The notes under the pieces were generated by a model that saw only the letters and a program-made list of their open reading frames with translations, was not told where the DNA came from and did not search any database. This document shows positions 1 through 6,870 of a DNA stretch of 20,262 nt, in pieces; the stretch's first letter is position 1, and every line of letters starts with the position of its first letter. This DNA comes from Collinsella sp. (GTDB lineage Bacteria; Actinomycetota; Coriobacteriia; Coriobacteriales; Coriobacteriaceae): the NCBI GenBank assembly GCA_018378775.1, contig JAGZWV010000036.1:1-20262 (forward strand), given 5' to 3'. The translations under genes and the position numbers were made by a program.

Positions 1-366
1 GTTTGATTACCAGTTAGATCGACACTGCTCCAAAACTCTTTAGTCCGCGATTTAGCGATGATATTGGTTTGATTACCAGTTAGATCGACACTGCTCCAAA
101 ACTGTTTTGCGTGGTAGCGCATGGTTTTCGCGGTTTGATTACCAGTTAGATCGACACTGCTCCAAAACCCGACTACCAGATGTTCGCCATCCTTGCGCGT
201 TTGATTACCAGTTAGATCGACACTGCTCCAAAACTGCCCCTTAAGCTACGGCTTAAAGACGTTGGTTTGATTACCAGTTAGATCGACACTGCTCCAAAAC
301 CAGACTACCAGATGTTCGCCATCCTTGCGCGTTTGATTACCAGTTAGATCGACACTGCTCCAAAAC
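1..366 (-). CRISPR. Type II-A CRISPR array, 6 repeats and 5 spacers, probably cut by the window edge
   Basis: Six perfectly identical 36-bp repeats lie at 1-36, 67-102, 133-168, 199-234, 265-300 and 331-366, separated by five spacers of exactly 30 bp (37-66, 103-132, 169-198, 235-264, 301-330). Read on the minus strand the repeat starts GTTTTGGAGCAG and ends AATCAAAC. The tracrRNA anti-repeat at 6548-6571 is complementary to this strand, so pre-crRNA runs right to left, downstream of csn2. The leader is therefore to the right, and the spacer at 301-330 is the newest. No repeat is degenerate and base 1 is the first base of a repeat, so the array very likely continues to the left. Spacers 169-198 and 301-330 differ at one base only. 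Spacer 235-264 contains a perfect 6-bp inverted repeat. Confidence 0.98.
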
Positions 367-421
367 CATTGGAGCAAATTCCCTACTGCGACGGGACGTT
401 CAATCTAACCGGTCAGTTCTT
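367..421 (-). promoter_or_regulatory. CRISPR leader with an embedded inverted half-repeat (leader anti-repeat)
   Basis: This 55-bp stretch between the csn2 stop codon and the first repeat is where a type II-A leader is expected. On the minus strand, 413-400 can pair with 339-352 of the adjacent repeat in 14 consecutive pairs (12 Watson-Crick, 2 G-U). Bases 376-369 can pair with 356-363 in 8 consecutive Watson-Crick pairs. A small UCCC/GGGA hairpin (396-393 with 383-380) fits between them, so the leader RNA and first repeat could form a three-way junction. The pairing is read directly from the bases; its formation in the cell is inferred. Confidence 0.75.
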
Positions 422-447
422 TCAATGCTCTAAAAACTGCAGGTCAA
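419..447 (-). promoter_or_regulatory. Candidate pre-crRNA promoter inside the csn2 3' end
   Basis: The minus strand shows TTGACC (447-442, 5 of 6 to the -35 consensus), a 17-bp spacer and a poor -10, TGAAAG (424-419, 3 of 6). Initiation would fall near 413, which is the first base of the leader element that pairs with the repeat. The weak -10 keeps this tentative. Transcription from the cas operon reading into the array is the alternative. Confidence 0.3.
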
Positions 448-1102
448 CCGTTAGTTTATGTTCATGTCCGTAAGACATGGTATCTTTTTTATTCTCCAGG
501 AGCAACAAACTCAACTTAAGGAAAAACACGTGGTCATAGAGCATTTGCAGCTCATTTTCCGTCAAAAAAGTTTTGAGATTTACGAATACGATTGTCTTTC
601 TGCAGCCAGCGTCAAGAGCAAATGAAAGGAAATTCAGCAGATTATCAAGGAACGATTTATCTTCTTGAGGCGCTGCACCAAATCCTAAAAACTTGAGGTA
701 GCGCTTCAAATCCCATTCTAACCCAAACCCCAAATCGGCATTAAAGCCAAGGTTCAATCCGCCTAAACGCAGCTTTATTGCACGCTCAGCCTCTTCCACC
801 TGCATACGCAGGTCTTCGTCTTCAAGAAACTCGCGCTCAACCTTCTTGGTGATTGCGGTCATAAACGCACGGTCATCCCATGGAAGGTTCAAAACATCAG
901 GCACTACCATCAGTGCGCTGCCGGGCTTAATCTCCTCATCGTCTTTCCAAAGGGAGTAAGGTTCCATCGCCTGACGCCCCAATCCGTTTTGCAAAGAAGT
1001 TACAATCCGCGCGAACAGAGCAGAGTTTTCGACTTGCAAAACCGATGTCTCCCCTGCTGTTAGCTCCACCGGGTGTTCAAGTCCCGAAAACACGAGCTTC
1101 AT
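422..1102 (-). CDS. csn2: CRISPR-associated protein Csn2 (type II-A)
   Basis: This 226-residue protein fits Csn2, the ring-forming tetramer that binds double-stranded DNA ends and is needed, with Cas1, Cas2 and Cas9, to acquire spacers. The assignment rests on position (last cas gene, between cas2 and the array), on length (about 220 residues is usual) and on the N-terminal pattern MKLVFSGLEHPVEL leading into a mixed alpha/beta domain. The C-terminal half contains a hydrophobic strand (KTIVFVNLK, about residues 168-176) followed by a helix rich in Leu. Its start codon overlaps the cas2 stop by 4 nt (ATGA), implying translational coupling. Base composition is clearly more AT-rich than the housekeeping genes to the right. 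Presence of csn2 makes the locus subtype II-A. Confidence 0.92.
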   Translation of the reverse strand: MKLVFSGLEHPVELTAGETSVLQVENSALFARIVTSLQNGLGRQAMEPYSLWKDDEEIKPGSALMVVPDVLNLPWDDRAFMTAITKKVEREFLEDEDLRMQVEEAERAIKLRLGGLNLGFNADLGFGLEWDLKRYLKFLGFGAAPQEDKSFLDNLLNFLSFALDAGCRKTIVFVNLKTFLTENELQMLYDHVFFLKLSLLLLENKKDTMSYGHEHKLTVDLQFLEH

Positions 1103-1434
1103 AAAACCAGAAGCTCCTCCATCGTGTCTATCTCCTCATGGGCCTCGCGGTTGCCCGTGATGTACTCCATGGTCGAAAACTGAGACTCAGTCACGCGCAG
1201 GACCTGCACGAGGCCGGACGGCGGACGATGCTTCCTAAGTCTTTGTACTGCGCTTCCCGCCGCCCCATCATTAACAACAAGCTTTGCATACACGGACTCC
1301 TGGAGCATAAGATAGCCATCTTTAAGAAGAAACTTGCGGAACACGCGGTAGTCTTTTCTCTGCGCGGGAGTATCGACGGGCAAATCAAAAAAGACAACAA
1401 GCCTCATATATCTGATCCTTTCCCTGATACTCAT
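1099..1434 (-). CDS. cas2: CRISPR-associated endoribonuclease-fold protein Cas2
   Basis: Cas2 dimers bridge two Cas1 dimers in the spacer integrase. The 111-residue product has the hallmark N-terminal strand RLVVFFDLP with the conserved Asp, then RKDYRVFRKFLLKDGY and an SVYAKLVV strand, as in type II Cas2. The chosen ATG overlaps the cas1 stop as ATGA and keeps the RYMR segment that S. pyogenes Cas2 also has before its first strand. An alternative ATG at 1407 has a better ribosome site (AAAGGA, 8 nt upstream) and would give 102 residues starting MRLVVFFDLP. The gene overlaps csn2 by 4 nt and is part of the cas9-cas1-cas2-csn2 operon. Confidence 0.95.
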   Translation of the reverse strand: MSIRERIRYMRLVVFFDLPVDTPAQRKDYRVFRKFLLKDGYLMLQESVYAKLVVNDGAAGSAVQRLRKHRPPSGLVQVLRVTESQFSTMEYITGNREAHEEIDTMEELLVL

Positions 1435-2312
1435 ACGACCTCAAAAGACTCGATTTCGTCCACCGACAACTTTCGATCAAGTGCCTTGAAGCAGTCAGCA
1501 ACGTACAGAGAGATTACGGAGCCCACGCGATATGTGCCGCCTCGATATGCAATCCCTTGATTGAGCATGTCAACCAAAAGCAGCTTTGTCTCCTTAGAGA
1601 ACTCGCCGTCAAAGTTGTCAAACACAATACGGTCTACAAGAGGCCTAAACGGCTCCATAAAATCACAGCTCAAGTTGAACTGGTTGAACTCATTTCTGTG
1701 GCAAATCCCCGCCTGCGTAAGGTATCCACGCGCCGCAATCTCGCGATTGACACTCGATAGCAGAATCGCATAGCCGTAATTGAGAGCAGCGTTCAGAGGC
1801 GTGTCGTCATCCCTCGAGAAGGACGAACCAAACAGAGAGCTGAAATACAATCGGGCTGCATGTCCTTCGCGATTCGTCGTATCACCCGAGCGCACCTCGG
1901 CAACAATGCTCTTCAGCGTCTCGCCCTGCTCCTCGCGCGCACGGGCGTGGAGTACATCGGATTGATGCTTGATTTTGTCGCGCACGATTCGTTGCCATAC
2001 GCGCTTTTTGATCGGTTCGCCCCACTCAAGCTGTTCTGCAATACGCTTACTGGTGTTATGTGCTCCGTATAGTGGTAAATATTGCCCAATGGGGTCGCGC
2101 TTCTCGTCAGAAACGACAAACGCGACCTTTGCCTTGGCAAGCTCCGAGAGCAGATAAGCGCTTATGAACACTTGGTTTGTCTGAAGGACGACCGACGAAA
2201 TCTCCGAAAGGTGGACTTTCGCCGTGTCGTCCTCGCGGCGGACAACCATGTAGCCGCCCTTGTACTGCAATTTGCAGGGGCTTGAAATGACGATATTCCT
2301 AAAGCCCGACAC
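1431..2312 (-). CDS. cas1: CRISPR-associated integrase Cas1 (type II)
   Basis: Cas1 is the catalytic subunit of the Cas1-Cas2 complex that inserts new spacers at the leader-repeat junction. The 293-residue length is typical of type II Cas1. The metal-binding residues are visible: E149 in NREGHAARLYF, H205 in GICHRNEFNQF and E220 in DFMEPFRP. The N-terminal beta domain begins RNIVISSPCKLQYKGG. The start is a GTG at 2312, preceded closely by AAGGA, and lies inside the cas9 3' end (14-nt overlap, 2299-2312). The stop overlaps the cas2 ATG. Tight overlaps on both sides argue for one polycistronic message. Confidence 0.96.
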   Translation of the reverse strand: MSGFRNIVISSPCKLQYKGGYMVVRREDDTAKVHLSEISSVVLQTNQVFISAYLLSELAKAKVAFVVSDEKRDPIGQYLPLYGAHNTSKRIAEQLEWGEPIKKRVWQRIVRDKIKHQSDVLHARAREEQGETLKSIVAEVRSGDTTNREGHAARLYFSSLFGSSFSRDDDTPLNAALNYGYAILLSSVNREIAARGYLTQAGICHRNEFNQFNLSCDFMEPFRPLVDRIVFDNFDGEFSKETKLLLVDMLNQGIAYRGGTYRVGSVISLYVADCFKALDRKLSVDEIESFEVV

Positions 2313-5300
2313 GGGTCCTTCTCTCGAACATGCCTGTTACGGATTGGTCAACAATAAAGAATGTGACTTGTGGATCGTTCAACAACTTAGAGAATACGAT
2401 GCTCATATGACCCGCCTTAGAAGGACCTCCCACCATCGACAAATCAACGATTCGATCGTTACCATTTACGAGCGCAATAAGACCGGTAAGCAACTTTTTC
2501 CTCTGCTCAGCAGAAAGGCTCACGTACGCCCCATCAAACCTGCCCAGATTTAGCTGCATCGACAAACGTTTATTAAGAGTGAGCAGTGATTGATCAATGC
2601 CTAGCCAAATGGTATTTAGCTCAGCGATAGCATCAGAAGTTGGCATCTCGTCAGCAAATAGCAGGGCACTCATCTCATCCTGAGAAAACGCCAGTTGAGA
2701 GCCCGATCTGACCTCCTTTGCGCCAGTAATAATCAAACGGTCTCCATCAACCTCAATCAGCTGTTTCTTGTAGATCTTCGACCTCGTGATACCGACGTAT
2801 TCCAAACCCTCCTTCTCCGCAAGCCCCCTCGCATACTCGCCGAGCGCTGCCGAGTCGCCCTCGATGCGCGCCGCGAGCCACACGGGAACCTGAGAGAACC
2901 GGAATACCGGTTTCCCCTTCTTTTTTGCCTCATAGATAAAGAAGTACGCAAACTGCTGGCTCGAAAAACCACCGTATTGCTTGGCGTCGAGCCCCTGCTT
3001 GGTCGACAACTCAAGCTTTGCGCCCATCTTGGGATCACGCGGCGAGTAAATCGTTGCCTTCCAGAACGCGCCCGTATCCTCCTGCGGCATCCTCGAGATG
3101 TAGCACTGGCGATAGTTGAGCGCGCGGCGAATGCCCTCGACCTCCGCTGCCGCGTTCCAGCCGTCCGGAAGATACTTTCCCCTATAACGCTTGACCTTGT
3201 CGTCCTCGGTCCAGGCATCGTCAAAGACCTCGCCCGTCTCGGGGTCAAAACCCGCAGTCATAAAGCTATTGACGACAAATCCGGCAGACCCAGGCATGCG
3301 ATGGGTTTTCTTAAACAGCTCGGACTGCTCGCGCACGTACTTCTTAATCACATGCGAGTAGCCGATGGGGTTCTCGTACATTCCGGGATGACGCATCTGG
3401 ATAAACAGACCCAAGCGACATGCCAGATAGGCATCGTGCGCATGATGGAAATCATTGGCTTCGCGGCATTTGACCAAGCCAGCTGCCTCACGAAGGTTGT
3501 GCGATACGCTCGCCTTAACGGGAACGATCTTAGTTCCCTCGTCGGCATAACGCGCCTCAAGCAACGCCTGCGCCATCTTGACCATCTGGCTCGTCTCCAC
3601 GAGCTGGCGCGCGACAAAGCCCTTCATGGCATTCTCGTTTATGGAAGACCTCAGCAGGTTGCGATACTTTTTATCGCCAATAAGCTTCGCCTGATGCAGC
3701 TGCTTCCACGTCTCGCCCATCTTCCAGCGAATGCTCTTATCAATCAAAAGCTGGTCGGTCTTGTGCTGGTTCTCCTCGCGGTACACCAGCGCCTTGTTTT
3801 CGAGGCTGTCGTCCTTAATGTAGGCGCGCGGAATGATATGGTCGACCTCGTACTCGCCCGAGCCCGCCATAAGCTTATTGAGGTCGATAGCGCGGCCAGA
3901 ATACAGGCATTTTCCGTTCTGCATCAAATAAAGGGTCAGGCGCTCGTCAAGGTCCACATTAGCTGCCTTGAGCTCCTTGAAATCGTCCATAACGGCCAGG
4001 TCACCGCCCTCGGTCTTAAACGCCTTGAGCGCATCCTCGATGGCGTCCCAGCGCTTCGTGGTCCGCTTGCCCTTCTTCTTTTCGTCCTCGTCGCGTGTCA
4101 CCTCAACAAAAACGTTGGCCGGCGCGTGCCCCGCAATCTTTGCGATTTCGTCAACAATGCGAATCGCTTGATTCAAGCTGCGACGAATCGCCGGAGATCC
4201 GGGGAGCTCATTAACGCCTAGTGACTTCTCATGTTCGGCGTAGTATTTGCGATTATGCTCATCCACTTTTTCCTGGAAGCCCAACGTATTGTCGTGGAGA
4301 ATCTCCATCATCACCATGGTCTCGCCCAGGCGCCGCTCGGAGCTGGGGTTTCCCTCTCGCAGCACGTCCATGATGCTCATAGAGCGACCAGCTTGCGTAT
4401 CAATCCTAATACCCGTCAGGAACTTCTCCGACAGACGCCCCCAACCAGTCAGGCGCTTTTTACAGATCTTTTTAATCTGCTCGGCATCGAGCATTCCGTT
4501 GCCACTGGGGCCAAACTCATCCTGCAGTTTTTCCTTAAGGATCGAGCGGTCCTCGAACAACGTGTTCCAAAGAATAATCTTCTCGATAACCGGATACTCG
4601 GCACGGCTCAACTCGTCCACACCAAAGATGTCCTTGGCAAAGAAGATGTACGAGCCCATCTTTGATTCAAGACCGCTCTCACCCTGGCCGCCACGGACAA
4701 CCGGATTTGTCGCGTCGCCCTCTTTTACAAGCCAGTCGGCAATCATCGTGTAGGTAACGCGACGCTTTTTATGGAAAAGCTCATGGACAATGCCTTCGCG
4801 TTGCGCGGCATCCAGGCGTTGCCAATCGTCACCATCTTCGGACCAGCGAACGCCATTGAGTTCATTCAGAACGCAAAACTCCTCATAGAGCAGAGACTGC
4901 TTGGGAAGTACCTCCTCGCCAGCAAGATAAGTGCAATCACCCGTCATACGCAGGATAAAGTTCTCTGCGCTCTTATTCTTATCGATCACGGTATCCCAGT
5001 TCCAAGGCGTGATCGTCGCATCTTCCATGCCGGGCTTGCGCTCGGACCACTGGAATCGATGGTTGCCATGTTTGTCCTGGGCAGCATTTTTAGGCGTCAG
5101 CGGTCCCACATAGTACGGGATACGGAACGTGACCAGACTCTCGATCTTCGCAGCCTCGTCCTTAAGGAACGGATAGAAGCGACCCTGGTTTTTGAGAATG
5201 GCCTGCAGCTCCTCAAGATGCAGCTGATAGTAGATGGCACCGTTATCACTCGTCTTAAGGCGACGTAAAAAGCGTTGTTTGTCGAATGCGTCCATCATGG

Positions 5301-6507
5301 CGATATAGCGCTCGTCCGTCTCCGCGCCCGTTCCCGCAAAGAGCTTCTTTACGGATTTAGCGAAGTCATCGTAAGACAGTTTATGCAGATCATACGCGGT
5401 GTAACCCTGCGCCTTAGAGGCATCGTAGTCGCGCGAGGGGTCATCGCTATTCGAATCATGATAGGTTGCGCCGCGGAAGAAAGACTCATATGAGCCGGGA
5501 GCATATTCGCGAACCAAAGTCTTGAGCCGATCAAGATCATTCGCGTAACAATTGTATTTTTCGATCATGTTGACCGAGATAGTCTGGCCCTCAGCATAGG
5601 ACAAAAGCCCCTGCAGCACGTAAGCAGAGTAAACACCGCAAACGGACTCAAGAAGCTCGACGCAGTCATCGGGACATGCGGCCTGCAGCGCTTCTAGCTT
5701 CTCGTCATCCGAAAGCGCGAGCTTAGTTGCCTCGCATTCAAAATCGCCAAACACGTCTTTGAACTCACACTGAAGGCCAACGACAGCGTTCGACAAAGCC
5801 TTTGCCAGCTTTTTATTCGCAGCCGCATCCGCAGTGTCCACTTTTACAAGCGCCTGAATGTCTTTTGCCTTTTGCGAACGAGAAGACCTCTCGTCAGCCA
5901 AAATCTTCGCTACAGAGGGTTCATCAAGCTTCGCGAGCTCATATTCTCTCGATTCGCACCATGCCTTCAGAGCACCATTGAGGTTCTTAAGAGCATCCGA
6001 CGTCTTCGCCGTCTTTGCCGTCAGCTTCTCTCCCTGGCGCAAGAAGTTACCGCGATGCTTAACGATGTTATTGATCGCAAGATACACCAGGCGAAGATCG
6101 GCCTGCTCATCGGTGTCCATAAGGTAAGCGCGCAGATGATAGATGGTCGGGAAACGATCGTAGTAATCGGTCTTGGTGAAGTCCTTGGTAAAAATCGGGT
6201 CGCCTTCGATGGTTCGCGACTGATTGAGTCGCATGAAAAATCCAGGGTCGACCTCGCTCATCGCGGGCTCGAACAGCTTTTGCAACAAGTCGAGGCGCCA
6301 ACGACGGCGCACGTAACGGCGGCGCTGCCCACGATGAACGCGCGCCTCGGACGCCGGCTGCGCGCTATCGAACAAACGACTGCCCCACGTTGGCTGCTTC
6401 TTAAAATGCAGAAGCTTGCCCTGGGCATCGGTCACCGCCCAGCCAACGGAGCCGGTTCCCATGTCAAGGCCGATATTGTAGTCGCCAGAGTAGTTTCTTA
6501 AATTCAT
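2299..6507 (-). CDS. cas9: CRISPR-associated RNA-guided endonuclease Cas9 (type II-A)
   Basis: The 1402-residue protein is a large Cas9, close in length to S. pyogenes Cas9 (1368). All nuclease motifs are intact: RuvC-I D15 in NIGLDMGTGSVGWAV, the Arg-rich bridge helix around 57-72, RuvC-II E802 in NVFVEVTRD, HNH with D889, H890 and N913, and RuvC-III H1022 and D1025 in HHAHDAY. The recognition lobe fills roughly 75-780. The C-terminus keeps the conserved DQSVTGMFE block, but where S. pyogenes has the DRKRYT segment with its two PAM-reading arginines this protein has KAGHMSIVFSK, so the PAM is unlikely to be predicted from SpCas9. The start ATG has GGAAGGG 9 nt upstream. It is the first gene of the cas operon and diverges from the tracrRNA gene. 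It uses crRNA-tracrRNA to cut invading DNA and takes part in spacer choice. Confidence 0.99.
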   Translation of the reverse strand: MNLRNYSGDYNIGLDMGTGSVGWAVTDAQGKLLHFKKQPTWGSRLFDSAQPASEARVHRGQRRRYVRRRWRLDLLQKLFEPAMSEVDPGFFMRLNQSRTIEGDPIFTKDFTKTDYYDRFPTIYHLRAYLMDTDEQADLRLVYLAINNIVKHRGNFLRQGEKLTAKTAKTSDALKNLNGALKAWCESREYELAKLDEPSVAKILADERSSRSQKAKDIQALVKVDTADAAANKKLAKALSNAVVGLQCEFKDVFGDFECEATKLALSDDEKLEALQAACPDDCVELLESVCGVYSAYVLQGLLSYAEGQTISVNMIEKYNCYANDLDRLKTLVREYAPGSYESFFRGATYHDSNSDDPSRDYDASKAQGYTAYDLHKLSYDDFAKSVKKLFAGTGAETDERYIAMMDAFDKQRFLRRLKTSDNGAIYYQLHLEELQAILKNQGRFYPFLKDEAAKIESLVTFRIPYYVGPLTPKNAAQDKHGNHRFQWSERKPGMEDATITPWNWDTVIDKNKSAENFILRMTGDCTYLAGEEVLPKQSLLYEEFCVLNELNGVRWSEDGDDWQRLDAAQREGIVHELFHKKRRVTYTMIADWLVKEGDATNPVVRGGQGESGLESKMGSYIFFAKDIFGVDELSRAEYPVIEKIILWNTLFEDRSILKEKLQDEFGPSGNGMLDAEQIKKICKKRLTGWGRLSEKFLTGIRIDTQAGRSMSIMDVLREGNPSSERRLGETMVMMEILHDNTLGFQEKVDEHNRKYYAEHEKSLGVNELPGSPAIRRSLNQAIRIVDEIAKIAGHAPANVFVEVTRDEDEKKKGKRTTKRWDAIEDALKAFKTEGGDLAVMDDFKELKAANVDLDERLTLYLMQNGKCLYSGRAIDLNKLMAGSGEYEVDHIIPRAYIKDDSLENKALVYREENQHKTDQLLIDKSIRWKMGETWKQLHQAKLIGDKKYRNLLRSSINENAMKGFVARQLVETSQMVKMAQALLEARYADEGTKIVPVKASVSHNLREAAGLVKCREANDFHHAHDAYLACRLGLFIQMRHPGMYENPIGYSHVIKKYVREQSELFKKTHRMPGSAGFVVNSFMTAGFDPETGEVFDDAWTEDDKVKRYRGKYLPDGWNAAAEVEGIRRALNYRQCYISRMPQEDTGAFWKATIYSPRDPKMGAKLELSTKQGLDAKQYGGFSSQQFAYFFIYEAKKKGKPVFRFSQVPVWLAARIEGDSAALGEYARGLAEKEGLEYVGITRSKIYKKQLIEVDGDRLIITGAKEVRSGSQLAFSQDEMSALLFADEMPTSDAIAELNTIWLGIDQSLLTLNKRLSMQLNLGRFDGAYVSLSAEQRKKLLTGLIALVNGNDRIVDLSMVGGPSKAGHMSIVFSKLLNDPQVTFFIVDQSVTGMFERRTRVGL

Positions 6508-6508
6508 G

Positions 6509-6538
6509 TCGACCAGCCCTTCCGCGCTGTGTTACAGT
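6509..6538 (+). promoter_or_regulatory. Candidate tracrRNA promoter
   Basis: TCGACC (6509-6514, 4 of 6 to the -35 consensus), an 18-bp gap and an extended -10, TG-T-TACAGT (6530-6538), would start RNA near 6545, just before the anti-repeat at 6548. It occupies the cas9 5' leader. The position is attractive but the match is only moderate. Confidence 0.35.
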
Positions 6539-6548
6539 TGCCTTGTCG

Positions 6549-6578
6549 ATTACCAGTTACATCGACACTGCGAGTCAA
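6549..6578 (-). promoter_or_regulatory. Candidate cas9 operon promoter overlapping the tracrRNA anti-repeat
   Basis: On the minus strand TTGACT (6578-6573, 5 of 6 to the -35 consensus), an 18-bp gap and GGTAAT (6554-6549, 4 of 6 to the -10) would start RNA near 6542 and leave a leader of about 35 nt before the cas9 ATG. Both boxes lie inside the 5' part of the tracrRNA gene, and the predicted start points face each other. No better match was seen between 6580 and 6790. Confidence 0.25.
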
Positions 6579-6642
6579 AATACGGCTTTGCCAAAAATGC
6601 CTTCTTTTGAAGGCGTCCCGTAGGGGACAATTTGACTTGCCA

Positions 6643-6673
6643 GAGGGGTTCCATTCGGGACCCCTCTTTTTTT
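6643..6673 (+). terminator. Intrinsic terminator of tracrRNA
   Basis: A 10-bp stem (6643-6652 with 6657-6666, one G-U) closed by the loop ATTC is followed directly by seven T residues (6667-6673). It ends the tracrRNA transcript. Confidence 0.93.
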
Positions 6674-6790
6674 GATACTACTACCGCATACGGACATTTT
6701 TTAATAGCTATCGGCAAACGTAATGTTGCTCAACGTTTGCGCTGTGAGCATGTGTGTTTAATGGAGTGCCTGCGGGTCCTGTCGCCGCAC
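6674..6790. repeat. Non-coding spacer with an 8-bp inverted repeat at 6714-6740
   Basis: No gene is seen between the tracrRNA terminator and the terminator of the zinc-ribbon gene. The only structure noticed is GCAAACGT (6714-6721) with ACGTTTGC (6733-6740) around an 11-nt centre. There is no T-run on either side, so it is not an obvious terminator. A protein-binding site is possible but unsupported. Confidence 0.4.
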
Positions 6791-6828
6791 AAAAACGGGG
6801 CGGCCCGCACCCCTGCGGGCCGCCCCGT
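6791..6828 (-). terminator. Intrinsic terminator of the zinc-ribbon gene
   Basis: A perfect GC-rich stem of 13 bp (6796-6808 with 6815-6827), extendable by one A-T pair, with a 6-nt loop, is followed on the minus strand by TTTTT (6795-6791). It lies about 43 nt downstream of the stop codon at 6871 and also insulates that gene from the CRISPR locus. Confidence 0.92.
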
Positions 6829-6870
6829 GCCCCTAGCTATCGCGTCGTAAGACTAACCGGCACCACTCCC

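Larger units (their letters stand above)
6545..6673 (+). ncRNA. tracrRNA
   Basis: The anti-repeat at 6548-6571 matches 23 of 24 bases of the CRISPR repeat in the orientation complementary to crRNA (mismatch at 6560). The next bases, GAGU and CAAAAU (6572-6581), make the expected bulge and lower stem with the crRNA 5' end GUUUUGGA: six pairs including a G-U, with bulge GA against GAGU, the same layout as the S. pyogenes dual guide. Then come the nexus hairpin GGC-UUU-GCC (6584-6592), a 6-bp hairpin with UUUU loop (6599-6614), a 5-bp hairpin (6615-6628), a short single-stranded stretch and the terminator (6643-6673). The gene is divergent from cas9 and adjacent to it. The 5' end is estimated from a candidate promoter; the 3' end from the terminator. 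Confidence 0.9.

Noticed and set aside
2695..4221. Long open frame (508 codons) on the plus strand inside cas9
   Set aside because: It is the antisense shadow of cas9, has no ribosome site and encodes a low-information sequence. All Cas9 motifs are on the minus strand.
6481..6581. Possible long-form tracrRNA acting as a natural single guide on the cas promoter, as in S. pyogenes
   Set aside because: Upstream of the anti-repeat only fragments pair with it (UGUCGA at 6507-6512 with 6562-6567; GUUU at 6493-6496 with the lower stem). There is no continuous repeat mimic, and the candidate guide end has no convincing promoter match.
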